A DNA stretch of 6,917 nt from assembly GCA_028716125.1 (NCBI GenBank), contig JAQUQK010000055.1, positions 3,271 through 10,187 of the forward strand, read 5' to 3'. This stretch comes from Thermoplasmatota archaeon (lineage in GTDB: Archaea; Thermoplasmatota; JAQUQK01). The translations under genes and the position numbers were made by a program. Below, piece after piece: positions 1 to 5,886 of this stretch (position 1 is its first letter; each line of letters begins with the position of its first letter). Below the pieces are notes generated by a model. The model saw only the letters and a list, made by a program, of their open reading frames with translations. It searched no databases and was not told the origin of the DNA.

Positions 1-1
1 T

Positions 2-274
2 GCAAAGGATGCTGAAAGATTTGGCACAAAGTGGAAGGAAGATTTCAAAGGAATTGATGCGATAATAATCACTACTGACGATAAGCAGTTCAGAAATCTT
101 CCGTGGGGAAAAATTGCAAAGGACATGGCGCCGCAGAGCGGCGCTTGTCCAGTGCGCTCCTTTGGAGCGCACAAGGAGATGCGCATTCCCGTATTGGTAG
201 ACGGGCGCAACATTTTGACGCCAGATGAAATGAAGAGCGCCGGATTCGCATACTTCGGAATCGGAAGGAGATAG
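2..274 (+). CDS. Nucleotide-sugar dehydrogenase (UDP-ManNAc / UDP-glucose dehydrogenase family), C-terminal part only
   Basis: The gene is cut by the left edge; 90 codons and the TAG stop are visible. The translation has the typical end of the UDP-glucose/GDP-mannose dehydrogenase family: a Rossmann-like strand (AIIITTDD), a following helix (PWGKIAKDM), then VLVDGRN, a TPDEMKSAGF segment and the terminal YFGIGR. In the family this third domain binds the UDP moiety while the N-terminal domain, outside the window, binds NAD and oxidises the sugar C6 hydroxyl to a carboxylate. The next gene, 12 bases on, is a UDP-GlcNAc 2-epimerase, so UDP-ManNAc dehydrogenase (wecC type) is the most likely substrate class; this is inference from context. 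UDP-glucose or UDP-GlcNAc dehydrogenase remain possible, because the specificity residues are not visible. Odd feature: about 18 extra residues (APQSG...HKEM) lie between helix and strand, where relatives run almost directly from the helix into VDGRN. They are encoded by two hairpins described separately. Confidence 0.88.
   Translation, partial: AKDAERFGTKWKEDFKGIDAIIITTDDKQFRNLPWGKIAKDMAPQSGACPVRSFGAHKEMRIPVLVDGRNILTPDEMKSAGFAYFGIGRR
119..181 (+). repeat. Twin-hairpin palindromic insert within the dehydrogenase gene, bounded by a 9-base near-direct repeat
   Basis: Two perfect hairpins stand in tandem. The first is a 7-bp stem (gcgccgc / gcggcgc, 128-134 and 138-144) with an AGA loop. The second is a 9-bp stem (gtgcgctcc / ggagcgcac, 152-160 and 164-172) with a TTT loop. 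Seven bases separate them. The unit is bounded by aaggacatg (119-127) and aaggagatg (173-181), identical at 8 of 9 positions and offset by exactly 54 bases. Removing one repeat and the hairpins (128-181) joins the codons for IAKDM directly to RIPVLVDGRN, restoring the normal family sequence. The insert is a multiple of three and contains no stop. There is no T-run after either stem, so a terminator is unlikely. The reading as a mobile palindromic element is inference; only one copy was noticed here. Confidence 0.6.
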
Positions 275-277
275 GCC

Positions 278-282
278 GGTGA
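278..282 (+). promoter_or_regulatory. Shine-Dalgarno motif GGTGA deciding the TTG start of the epimerase gene
   Basis: GGTGA matches the anti-Shine-Dalgarno end of archaeal 16S rRNA (core complement GGTGATC). It lies just after the stop of the dehydrogenase and four bases before the TTG at 287. Together with the canonical N-terminus that follows, it fixes this non-ATG start. The same motif-plus-four-bases spacing recurs before two other TTG starts in the window. Confidence 0.65.
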
Positions 283-286
283 AAAC

Positions 287-1354
287 TTGAAAATATTAAG
301 CATCGTGGGGGCAAGGCCGCAGTTCATCAAGGCATTTGCGCTTTCGCGCGAGCTGCGCAGGAAGCATACTGAAATCCTTGTCCATACCGGCCAGCACTAC
401 GACTACGAGATGAGCAAGATTTTCTTCGACGAACTTGACATTCCAAAGCCCGACTATAACTTGGAAGTCGGCTCCGGGCCGCATGGCGAGCAGACTGGAA
501 AAATACTGGAAAAACTGGAGAAAGTAATTTTGTCCGAGAAGCCGGACTTAGTTTTGGTTTACGGCGACACAAATTCCACGCTTGCTGGCGCACTTGCCGC
601 GGTCAAACTTCATGTAAAAGTGGCGCACGTGGAAGCAGGCCTTCGCTCTTTTGACAGAAGGATGCCCGAGGAAATAAACCGCATTGTCACTGACCACGTT
701 TCCGATATCCTCTTGGCGCCGACGAAAACGGCGATGGCGCACCTGAAAAGCGAAGGCATTGCAAAGAACGCACACCTTGTGGGCGACGTAATGCAGGATG
801 CGATGGAGATTGCAAGGGAGCGGGCAAAAAAATCCAAAATCATTTCCAAACTCAGAATTGAAGGAAAATACGTCCTTGCCACGCTGCATCGCGCGGAAAA
901 TACCGACGACCGCGGAAGGCTTTCGAACATAGTCGATGCGTTCCTAGAATCCGGCGCAAATATCGTCCTGCCGCTTCATCCAAGAACGCGCAAAGTTCTG
1001 GAAAACTCGGGACTTATGAAAAAAATCGACGGCAAAAACATCAAAATCGTCGATCCCGTCGGCTACGTTGACATGATTGCACTCATGGATGGCGCAGAGA
1101 AGATTCTTACAGATTCAGGCGGCGTCCAGAAGGAAGCATACATGCTCGGCAGGCCCTGCATAACAATGCGCGACAATACCGAATGGGTAGAAACTGTTGA
1201 TGCAGGCTGGAACGTTCTCGTTGGCGCGGAAAAGAAAAAAATCATGGAAGCCATCAAGAATTTCAATCCCAAAGGTAGCCGCAAGGACATTTTCGGGGGC
1301 GGGGGCGCATGCGGGAAGATAGTGGGGATTCTTGAAAAATTTGAGAAGAAATGA
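287..1354 (+). CDS. wecB: UDP-N-acetylglucosamine 2-epimerase, non-hydrolysing (WecB type)
   Basis: The 355-residue product is the usual length for the family, which reversibly interconverts UDP-GlcNAc and UDP-ManNAc in the cytoplasm by an elimination/addition mechanism within a GT-B-like two-domain fold. The start MKILSIVGARPQFIK is canonical for the family. By alignment with E. coli WecB, the catalytic residues are present: Asp94 in YGDTNST, Glu116 in HVEAGLR, Glu128 in MPEEINR and His201 in TLHRAEN. The UDP-binding C-terminal half shows LPLHPRTRK (about 228-236), the TDSGGVQKEA motif (275-284) and RDNTEWVET (295-303). The start codon is TTG, supported by GGTGA four bases upstream and by the absence of an alternative start near the conserved N-terminus. 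Twelve bases separate it from the preceding dehydrogenase stop, so the two are probably one operon making UDP-ManNAcA for surface polysaccharide or protein glycosylation. Sampled GC is about 55%. The C-terminal FGGGGACGKI is a slightly unusual glycine run where relatives have a GxGxA-type motif. Confidence 0.95.
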   Translation: MKILSIVGARPQFIKAFALSRELRRKHTEILVHTGQHYDYEMSKIFFDELDIPKPDYNLEVGSGPHGEQTGKILEKLEKVILSEKPDLVLVYGDTNSTLAGALAAVKLHVKVAHVEAGLRSFDRRMPEEINRIVTDHVSDILLAPTKTAMAHLKSEGIAKNAHLVGDVMQDAMEIARERAKKSKIISKLRIEGKYVLATLHRAENTDDRGRLSNIVDAFLESGANIVLPLHPRTRKVLENSGLMKKIDGKNIKIVDPVGYVDMIALMDGAEKILTDSGGVQKEAYMLGRPCITMRDNTEWVETVDAGWNVLVGAEKKKIMEAIKNFNPKGSRKDIFGGGGACGKIVGILEKFEKK

Positions 1355-1379
1355 TTTCTCTTTTATCGGATGACTAACT

Positions 1380-1763
1380 ATGGAAAACTGCTGCATTGAA
1401 ACAAAATGCATAGAGTGCTGCAAAGAGACAAATATGCTTTTGTCATATCAAGATATTGAAAGAATAAAAAAACTCGGATATGATGATGCTTTTTTTATCA
1501 AAAGGCACCATGGTTGGCTCCAATTGAAAAATAAAAACGGCAGGTGCGTGTTTCATAATGGAACCAAATGCACAATTTACGAGAATCGACCCGAGGGATG
1601 CACATTATACCCGGTCGTTTACAACGCAATAACCAAAAGCGCAATCCTGGATGCGGAATGCCCGCAGCAAAAATGTTTTTCCATCTCAAAAGAAAAAATA
1701 AAACAGCTCATTGCTCTTGTTTCAACGCTTGAGCAGGAGCGAATGCAACGAAGGAAAAAATGA
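1380..1763 (+). CDS. Cysteine-rich YkgJ-type putative zinc/iron-cluster protein
   Basis: The 127-residue protein has the signature of the YkgJ family (UPF0153, CxxCxxCC type). KCIECC (Cys10, Cys13, Cys14) is followed by LSYQDIERIKKLGY, then GRCVFHNGTKC (Cys56, Cys64) and IYENRPEGCTLYP (Cys74). These conserved cysteines are thought to bind a metal or Fe-S cluster; the family's biochemical role is not settled. Further cysteines are Cys4, Cys5, Cys94 and Cys99, ten in all. The C-terminus is a charged, helical stretch ending QRRKK, with no signal peptide or membrane segment. The ATG start has GGATGA (1368-1373) six bases before it. It begins 25 bases after the epimerase stop, behind a pyrimidine-rich tract (TTTCTCTTTT, 1355-1364). 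A hand count over 360 of its bases gives about 39% GC, against about 55% in sampled lines of the epimerase, so it may be of different origin and need not belong to the sugar operon functionally. Confidence 0.85.
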   Translation: MENCCIETKCIECCKETNMLLSYQDIERIKKLGYDDAFFIKRHHGWLQLKNKNGRCVFHNGTKCTIYENRPEGCTLYPVVYNAITKSAILDAECPQQKCFSISKEKIKQLIALVSTLEQERMQRRKK

Positions 1764-1798
1764 ATTTGCGCCTCTATGCACTACTGCTTAATTTGTTC

Positions 1799-2185
1799 CT
1801 AGCACGGCTTACATGCCAGCCCTAAAATTCCGCCGATTACGCCAAGTGCAGTTCCAAGCCCAAAGCCGCCTGATGATAAAACCGCAACCAGCGAGAAAAC
1901 CAAAACAAGCGTGGCGCCAGTCCTCACTTTGTCTGGATTTGCGGTATTTATCATGCTCGCGCCGTAAATTACCATCGCGCCGCAAACCAGCCCAATGATG
2001 ACCCAGATGAACATAAATGATGCGAGCACGCCTCCGACGAAGGGTATGAGGGCCAAAATCGCCCCTGCAATGCTTCCAACAAACCCAAAGACCAAGCCCC
2101 CGATAAGAATCAGTATGCCTCCGGCAAGTGAAAGTCCGTATGCCGCCCCTGGCCTGCACGTGCATTGATTTGATTGTTTCGCCAA
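1799..2185 (-). CDS. Small glycine-rich multi-helix membrane protein with terminal cysteine pairs
   Basis: The 128-residue product is nearly all hydrophobic. Probable membrane segments are about 15-38, 41-60, 61-79, 90-106 and 107-124; the exact number (four or five) is uncertain. The layout of GG-rich helices, a short polar loop (NTANPDKVRTG) and an SSGGFGLGTALGVIGGILG end resembles a class of small uncharacterised archaeal membrane proteins. I cannot name a function. The hydrophilic N-terminus carries Cys8-x-Cys10 and the very C-terminus carries Cys125-x-x-Cys128. The TTG start is supported by GGTGT four bases upstream (2190-2194) and by the lack of any other start codon in the leader. The gene lies 48 bases downstream of top6A on the same strand and converges with the YkgJ-type gene across 35 bases (1764-1798) in which I see no clear hairpin or T-run. 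An overlapping frame covers the same bases but makes no membrane-protein pattern and was discounted. Confidence 0.75.
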   Translation of the reverse strand: MAKQSNQCTCRPGAAYGLSLAGGILILIGGLVFGFVGSIAGAILALIPFVGGVLASFMFIWVIIGLVCGAMVIYGASMINTANPDKVRTGATLVLVFSLVAVLSSGGFGLGTALGVIGGILGLACKPC

Positions 2186-2233
2186 TTTGACACCAAATGA
2201 TATTAGGCAAAGAAGATTAAAAAACTATTGCCT
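2186..2233 (-). promoter_or_regulatory. top6A downstream spacer: T-run, possible terminator or TATA element, and GGTGT ribosome site
   Basis: Read on the minus strand, the 48-base spacer after the top6A TAA contains AGTTTTTTAATCTTCTTT. A run of six Ts (2219-2224) lies about ten bases after the stop; archaeal transcription commonly ends at such T-runs without a hairpin. The same AT-rich block lies about 32-39 bases before the TTG of the membrane-protein gene, where a TATA box for a very short leader could sit. GGTGT at 2190-2194 is the ribosome site. Terminator and promoter readings are both inference and are not mutually exclusive. Confidence 0.4.
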
Positions 2234-3397
2234 TTATCGCTTCAGTATTCGCATCTCGGCAAGTTTCTCGGGCAGGTACTTGTCGGTGACATAATCCAGA
2301 CCATACTTTGCAAGCGATTGCTGTTCCGCTTTCTTTCCAAGCTGGAGCTGAAGATTTATCTCGCCCTTCCAGAACTCGCTGTTGAAGCGCGGGTCGAGCA
2401 GTTCTTCCTTTAACGCTTTTATGTCCTGGTCGTTCAATTTGTCGGATGGAAGTTCGTAGTTTATTATGTCAGAGGGCGAAATGCCGATGAATTGCGCTCC
2501 AGGCGTCGCGAGATATTCGGATATGTGTGCCGTCTTGATTGCGCCGTATGCAACTGATGCAAAAATGCGGTAAGACCACGGGTCGCCATCGGTGAATATT
2601 ACGACTGGGAGCTTCATCTCCTCATTCATGCGCTTGACGAATCTGCGGGTGCAGCGTGCCGGCTGTCCCTTGAGGTGCACGAGGACTGCGCGGTTCTTCT
2701 CGTCGAACCTGTTCTCTGAAAGACGGTCGAACATACCGCCGCATTCCACTCCGATTACGAAGTCTGCGTCAGCTTCCTTGAACTTTATCTTTTCCTTTTC
2801 GACGTTGTATGGGATGCCGTAGCCTGAGTCGCCTACGTCGTCGCGGCAGTTGATTGTGCGGCTCTTGCCGTCGCGCGTCTGCTCCTCAATCGTGACGTTG
2901 CCGATGACGGATGCGCCGTTCTCTTCGGGGCGGAGCTTGAAATCTTCGCGCATCTTCTTGGTTATGATCTCAAGGTCTTCGACCAGTTTGTCCGAGTCCT
3001 GCTGGTCATGGAATTTGCCAAGGCCCCACCCTTCGGATATGTAATACATTTCCCTTAATGTCGAGGACTTCTTTGTTGCCATCATCTGCTTGATGAAATC
3101 CACGGTATGCATTGTGCGAAGAAGCATATATGCGCCATCGAGGCTCTTCGCGCTCCTCTGCATCTGGTCCTTGCCGTATTTCCAGACGCCAAGCGTTTCG
3201 TCGAAAACGATGTTGTTCTTGGTGCGCGACGAGATGGAAACGGCGGGAATTTGCGCGTTCTCTATGTTGTCATAAACGCTTTCCGCGATGCATGCAAGCT
3301 CATGGAACGTCGCCTTTGAAAGCTCGGGAATCTGGTCGTTTGTGAATTTCTGGTCGAATGCTTCAAGAGACTTTGCCGGGCCCTTCTTTACAGCCAT
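2234..3397 (-). CDS. top6A: DNA topoisomerase VI subunit A (Spo11-like)
   Basis: The 387-residue protein is the DNA-cleaving subunit of type IIB topoisomerase, which relaxes and decatenates DNA as an A2B2 heterotetramer. Residues of about 80-160 form the winged-helix (CAP-like) domain with LREMYYISEGW; by comparison with yeast Spo11 (RDIFY) the nucleophile is Tyr119, the second of the two tyrosines. The Toprim domain has the metal-binding acid Glu218 in VIGVECGGMFDRL and the DxD pair Asp270/Asp272 in FTDGDPW. The 52-residue spacing from Glu to Asp equals that of the Methanocaldococcus jannaschii protein (E197, D249). HLKGQPARCTRR, AYGAIKTAHISEYLATP and AKYGLDYVTDKYLPEKL are family hallmarks. 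It starts with ATG two bases after the top6B stop, with AGGAGG seven bases upstream inside the end of top6B, so the subunits should be co-translated. Length and residues look fully functional; the first 30 or so residues are a modest N-terminal extension. Confidence 0.97.
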   Translation of the reverse strand: MAVKKGPAKSLEAFDQKFTNDQIPELSKATFHELACIAESVYDNIENAQIPAVSISSRTKNNIVFDETLGVWKYGKDQMQRSAKSLDGAYMLLRTMHTVDFIKQMMATKKSSTLREMYYISEGWGLGKFHDQQDSDKLVEDLEIITKKMREDFKLRPEENGASVIGNVTIEEQTRDGKSRTINCRDDVGDSGYGIPYNVEKEKIKFKEADADFVIGVECGGMFDRLSENRFDEKNRAVLVHLKGQPARCTRRFVKRMNEEMKLPVVIFTDGDPWSYRIFASVAYGAIKTAHISEYLATPGAQFIGISPSDIINYELPSDKLNDQDIKALKEELLDPRFNSEFWKGEINLQLQLGKKAEQQSLAKYGLDYVTDKYLPEKLAEMRILKR

Positions 3398-3399
3398 TT

Positions 3400-5373
3400 T
3401 TATTCCTCCTTGTTAGCCTTGCAGGCAAGGCCGCTTTCAGCTTCGCTGATTTCATCGGCAACAGATTCGGATTTGTCAACGGTTTCGTAGACTTCCTCTT
3501 TCTCCTCTTCCTTCCACGGGTCTATTCCGTCGATTATGTGCGATTCTATTCCATCGAAGTAAATGTCGGCCTCGGTGTAATCGTCCTTCTCAAGTCCCGA
3601 CAACTCGAATATTACGGACTTACGCTCGTCGGGCTCCATCTTCACTTTCCAGGAAAGCTTGCCGTTTGCCCCTGCGGTTGCGCCCGACCCTTCGGCCAAT
3701 TTCGCCTCCTCTGGCACTACCGCATATAGGTTGAATTCGTGCCCTGTTTTGGTATAATTTATCAGATCAACGAAAACCTTATGCGTCTTGCGATTTCCGT
3801 CGATGTATTCTACGCGCGAGTCGACGAGGATACTGTTCATAATTTTTGCAATTACCGGTTCTATCGAAGGCACCGGGCGGTTGAGAACGTGAGCCGACTT
3901 TTGGGCGATGAGCGGAAGCAATTGCTTTATGATTGTCTCCTTCTCGCGCAGCTTTGCGATTCTGACATTCTTGTGCATGTGGCGGTTGAGCGCCCTTCCG
4001 CATTCCTGAAGCGCAAGCGCAATGTCCTGCTCGATTTCCGGAATGTCCGCCACCGCTTCCTTTGATTCTGATGTGAATGGAACTTTCGTTGATGCAACAT
4101 GCACCAGCATCATCACTGGGCCGGACGGTATTCCTTTTCCTCCGCGCTGGTCAAGCCCGTACCTGCGCCAGTCAACGCCCTCGATGCCGTGGGTAAGAGC
4201 GCATGCGCCCTGCTGGAACAGAAGAGGGACGCGATTTGCGAACCTCATTATTGTGATTGTCTGGTCTTTTGGAAGCGACGGGCAATATGCCACAGCCACT
4301 TCAACTATGAACGGGTTTCCGGAATAGACCGACGGGGCGCGTGTGACTGATGCCGCGAATTCTATTTCAGTGCCTGAGTTTCTCTTGAGGGCGCGTTTGA
4401 GAAGTATCTCGCCAATCGGGGAAAGGCAATCGGTCGGCGGCGCCATCAGCTTGACTTCCTTGAACGCATTTACAAGCGCAGATATCTGTTCTATTCCCAT
4501 GTCTTCCGGCTTGAGGTTGGAGTCGAGCCCCGCCTTCTGACATATTTCGTCCGAGGTGCGCTGGCTGATCCTGCAAAATGACGTTTGAAGAAATGCGCCG
4601 AGTTTTCTTGCGCTCGTGTGCGAGAGCATTTTCATGACCGTTCCAATCTCAACCCCATGCGGATGCGGAAGTATGTCCGTGCATGGCTTTGGCATTGACT
4701 CCGCAACGCGCTCGAATGTCGTCACGGTTCCATCTGGCTCCTTGAAGACTATTCTTGCATGAGGATTGACGATTGCGGTGTTCTTGAGAAATTCATATGG
4801 CGACTGCTTGGAGTCGCGCAGATATTTGCCTATCATCTGCATCTCGACCGAAGTGCCGTGGGGCTTTTCCCAGTGCGTGATGTCTTCAGAAACGACTTCT
4901 GGCATATTCTGGCGGGTGTTTATCATCAGGTTGCAAACGTGCGCCGGGCGATCTTCCGCGATTTTGGATATAATCCTGGTGGGTTTTCCGGTCGTGAGCT
5001 GGCTGTAAAGCACTGCCGCGGAAATGCCTATGCCCTGCTGTCCTCTGCTCTGGCGGATTGCATGGAAGCGCGATCCATAGAGAAGGCGTCCGAAGACGTT
5101 TGAAATCTGCTGTTTTACAATACCAGGGCCGTTGTCCTCGATTTTTAGAGTGTAAACGCCCTTCTTGTCGGTCTGCGTTATTTCGACAAGGACTTCGGGC
5201 ATAACATTCGCCTCTTCACAGGCGTCAAGCGAGTTGTCAACCGCTTCCTTTACCGCAGTAAGGATTGCGCGGGTGGTGCTGTCAAACCCTAGAATGTGCT
5301 TGTTCTTTTCGAAAAATTCCGCTACGGATATTTCGCGCTGCTTCTTTGCAAGTTCTTCCGCTATCGGTTTCAA
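3400..5373 (-). CDS. top6B: DNA topoisomerase VI subunit B (GHKL ATPase)
   Basis: The 657-residue ATPase subunit of topoisomerase VI dimerises on ATP binding and drives strand passage through the gate formed by Top6A. The GHKL fold is complete: N-box EAVDNSLDA (Glu44, Asn47), IEDNGPGI (Asp80, Gly82, Gly84), and the glycine-rich lid SRGQQGIGISAA (109-120). An H2TH region follows at about 235-310 (TSARKLGAFLQ...SDEICQKAGL). The transducer domain carries the switch lysine Lys438 in PFTSESKEAVAD, equivalent to Lys427 of Sulfolobus shibatae. A long transducer helix (about 445-515) is followed by a beta-rich extension of about 520-617 resembling the Ig-like C-terminal domain known in Methanosarcina mazei Top6B, and then an acidic tail (KEEEKEEVYE onward) rich in Glu and Ser. 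This makes it longer than the roughly 530-residue Sulfolobus form. The start is TTG with GGGGA four bases upstream (5378-5382); no ATG or GTG is available near the conserved N-terminus. Confidence 0.96.
   Translation of the reverse strand: MKPIAEELAKKQREISVAEFFEKNKHILGFDSTTRAILTAVKEAVDNSLDACEEANVMPEVLVEITQTDKKGVYTLKIEDNGPGIVKQQISNVFGRLLYGSRFHAIRQSRGQQGIGISAAVLYSQLTTGKPTRIISKIAEDRPAHVCNLMINTRQNMPEVVSEDITHWEKPHGTSVEMQMIGKYLRDSKQSPYEFLKNTAIVNPHARIVFKEPDGTVTTFERVAESMPKPCTDILPHPHGVEIGTVMKMLSHTSARKLGAFLQTSFCRISQRTSDEICQKAGLDSNLKPEDMGIEQISALVNAFKEVKLMAPPTDCLSPIGEILLKRALKRNSGTEIEFAASVTRAPSVYSGNPFIVEVAVAYCPSLPKDQTITIMRFANRVPLLFQQGACALTHGIEGVDWRRYGLDQRGGKGIPSGPVMMLVHVASTKVPFTSESKEAVADIPEIEQDIALALQECGRALNRHMHKNVRIAKLREKETIIKQLLPLIAQKSAHVLNRPVPSIEPVIAKIMNSILVDSRVEYIDGNRKTHKVFVDLINYTKTGHEFNLYAVVPEEAKLAEGSGATAGANGKLSWKVKMEPDERKSVIFELSGLEKDDYTEADIYFDGIESHIIDGIDPWKEEEKEEVYETVDKSESVADEISEAESGLACKANKEE
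3405..3410 (-). promoter_or_regulatory. Strong Shine-Dalgarno AGGAGG for top6A, inside the last codons of top6B
   Basis: On the minus strand AGGAGG precedes the top6A ATG by seven bases and overlaps the codons for the final Lys-Glu-Glu of top6B. It is the strongest ribosome site in the window. Its position implies that ribosomes finishing top6B can reinitiate on top6A, keeping the two subunits near equal amounts. Confidence 0.75.
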
Positions 5374-5468
5374 TCCATCCCCGAAAAACGCATCGGTTGG
5401 GCTATTAAGAAATTATTGGGTTGGATTTATGGATGGGTCTGCGGCGCCTTCTGGATCGGACAGCCATG
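5374..5468 (-). promoter_or_regulatory. Upstream region of the top6B-top6A operon with TATA-like box and repeated CCAACC
   Basis: This 95-base spacer between the Roadblock gene and top6B is the longest non-coding stretch in the window. On the minus strand it contains TTAATA (5403-5408), centred about 32 bases before the top6B start. That fits an archaeal TATA element giving a leader of only a few bases plus the GGGGA ribosome site. CCAACC occurs twice, at 5395-5400 and 5419-5424, exactly 24 bases apart and bracketing the TATA-like box, which could be an operator or chance. A further AT-rich candidate, CATAAATCC, lies farther upstream at about 5424-5432. Assignment is by eye only. Confidence 0.35.
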
Positions 5469-5864
5469 TCATTGTATAAACGAAAGCGAGTTGCCGATTC
5501 TCTCAACAGCCTTCAGTCCTGCCTCAACAATATCGTCAATGTTTGCCCCTCTCTCTGTAGTGATTGTAACAAGCAAAGACTGGCCCATTCCAAAAGTGGC
5601 AATCATCATATCGTCCAGTGAAGATATTGTGTAATTATGGTCTTTTAGACCGATTTCCATGGCTGCCTCAGATACCCTATTGTATATTTCGGCGCACATG
5701 GAAGACATTATGACAGGATTCCTGCCCGGGGAAAGGTCATGGGCAAATGGGAAACCAGTTATGCTTGATATGATGGCTCCCCTGAACAGCGGGACGCTTT
5801 TCCTGAGGTTCCGCAGGATCTCCGAGAATATTGTTTTTTCAGTATCATTCTTCCAAACACTCAA
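5469..5864 (-). CDS. Roadblock/LC7-domain protein
   Basis: The 131-residue product looks like a single Roadblock/LC7 domain: an N-terminal helix (about 10-22, EKTIFSEILRNLRK), strand GAIISSITGFPFAHD (29-43), a central helix with MSSMCAEIYNRVSEAAMEIG (53-72), two strands (YTISSLDDMMIATFGMG and SLLVTITTERGA) and a final helix DDIVEAGLKAVERIG. Family members (MglB, dynein light chain 7) form dimers and often regulate small Ras-like GTPases or act as scaffolds; no GTPase gene is visible here. It follows the seven-helix membrane protein by only 22 bases on the same strand, suggesting joint transcription and function. The start is uncertain. TTG at 5864 has no clear ribosome site, whereas an in-frame ATA at 5873 sits four bases after AGTGA. 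The reading frame is open further upstream, but it overlaps the previous gene in another frame and contains no ATG, GTG or TTG in the stretch examined. The assignment rests on fold pattern, not strong sequence motifs. Confidence 0.72.
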   Translation of the reverse strand: MSVWKNDTEKTIFSEILRNLRKSVPLFRGAIISSITGFPFAHDLSPGRNPVIMSSMCAEIYNRVSEAAMEIGLKDHNYTISSLDDMMIATFGMGQSLLVTITTERGANIDDIVEAGLKAVERIGNSLSFIQ

Positions 5865-5886
5865 GTTTACTATTGTCTCACTTCCA

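Noticed and set aside
128..172. Hairpins as a transcription terminator or attenuator
   Set aside because: They lie inside the dehydrogenase reading frame, no T-run follows, and coding continues 100 bases further.
90..314. Reverse-strand open frame across the dehydrogenase end and the hairpins
   Set aside because: It is antisense to a well-supported coding region, its translation is low-complexity Arg/Ser/Cys-rich, and it lacks any recognisable domain.
1355..1364. Pyrimidine tract TTTCTCTTTT after the epimerase stop as a terminator
   Set aside because: It is interrupted by Cs and has only weak dyad symmetry around it; possible in an archaeon but not supportable as a separate feature.
1809..2210. 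Alternative minus-strand frame overlapping the small membrane protein
   Set aside because: It lacks a coherent hydrophobic pattern and is a frame shadow; the other frame has clear membrane helices and a ribosome site.
3358..3729. Plus-strand frame opposite the top6A/top6B junction
   Set aside because: Antisense to two highly conserved genes; the apparent hydrophobicity comes from complementing charged codons.
4759..5103. Plus-strand open frames inside top6B
   Set aside because: Shadows of the GHKL domain on the opposite strand, with no ribosome site or recognisable motif.
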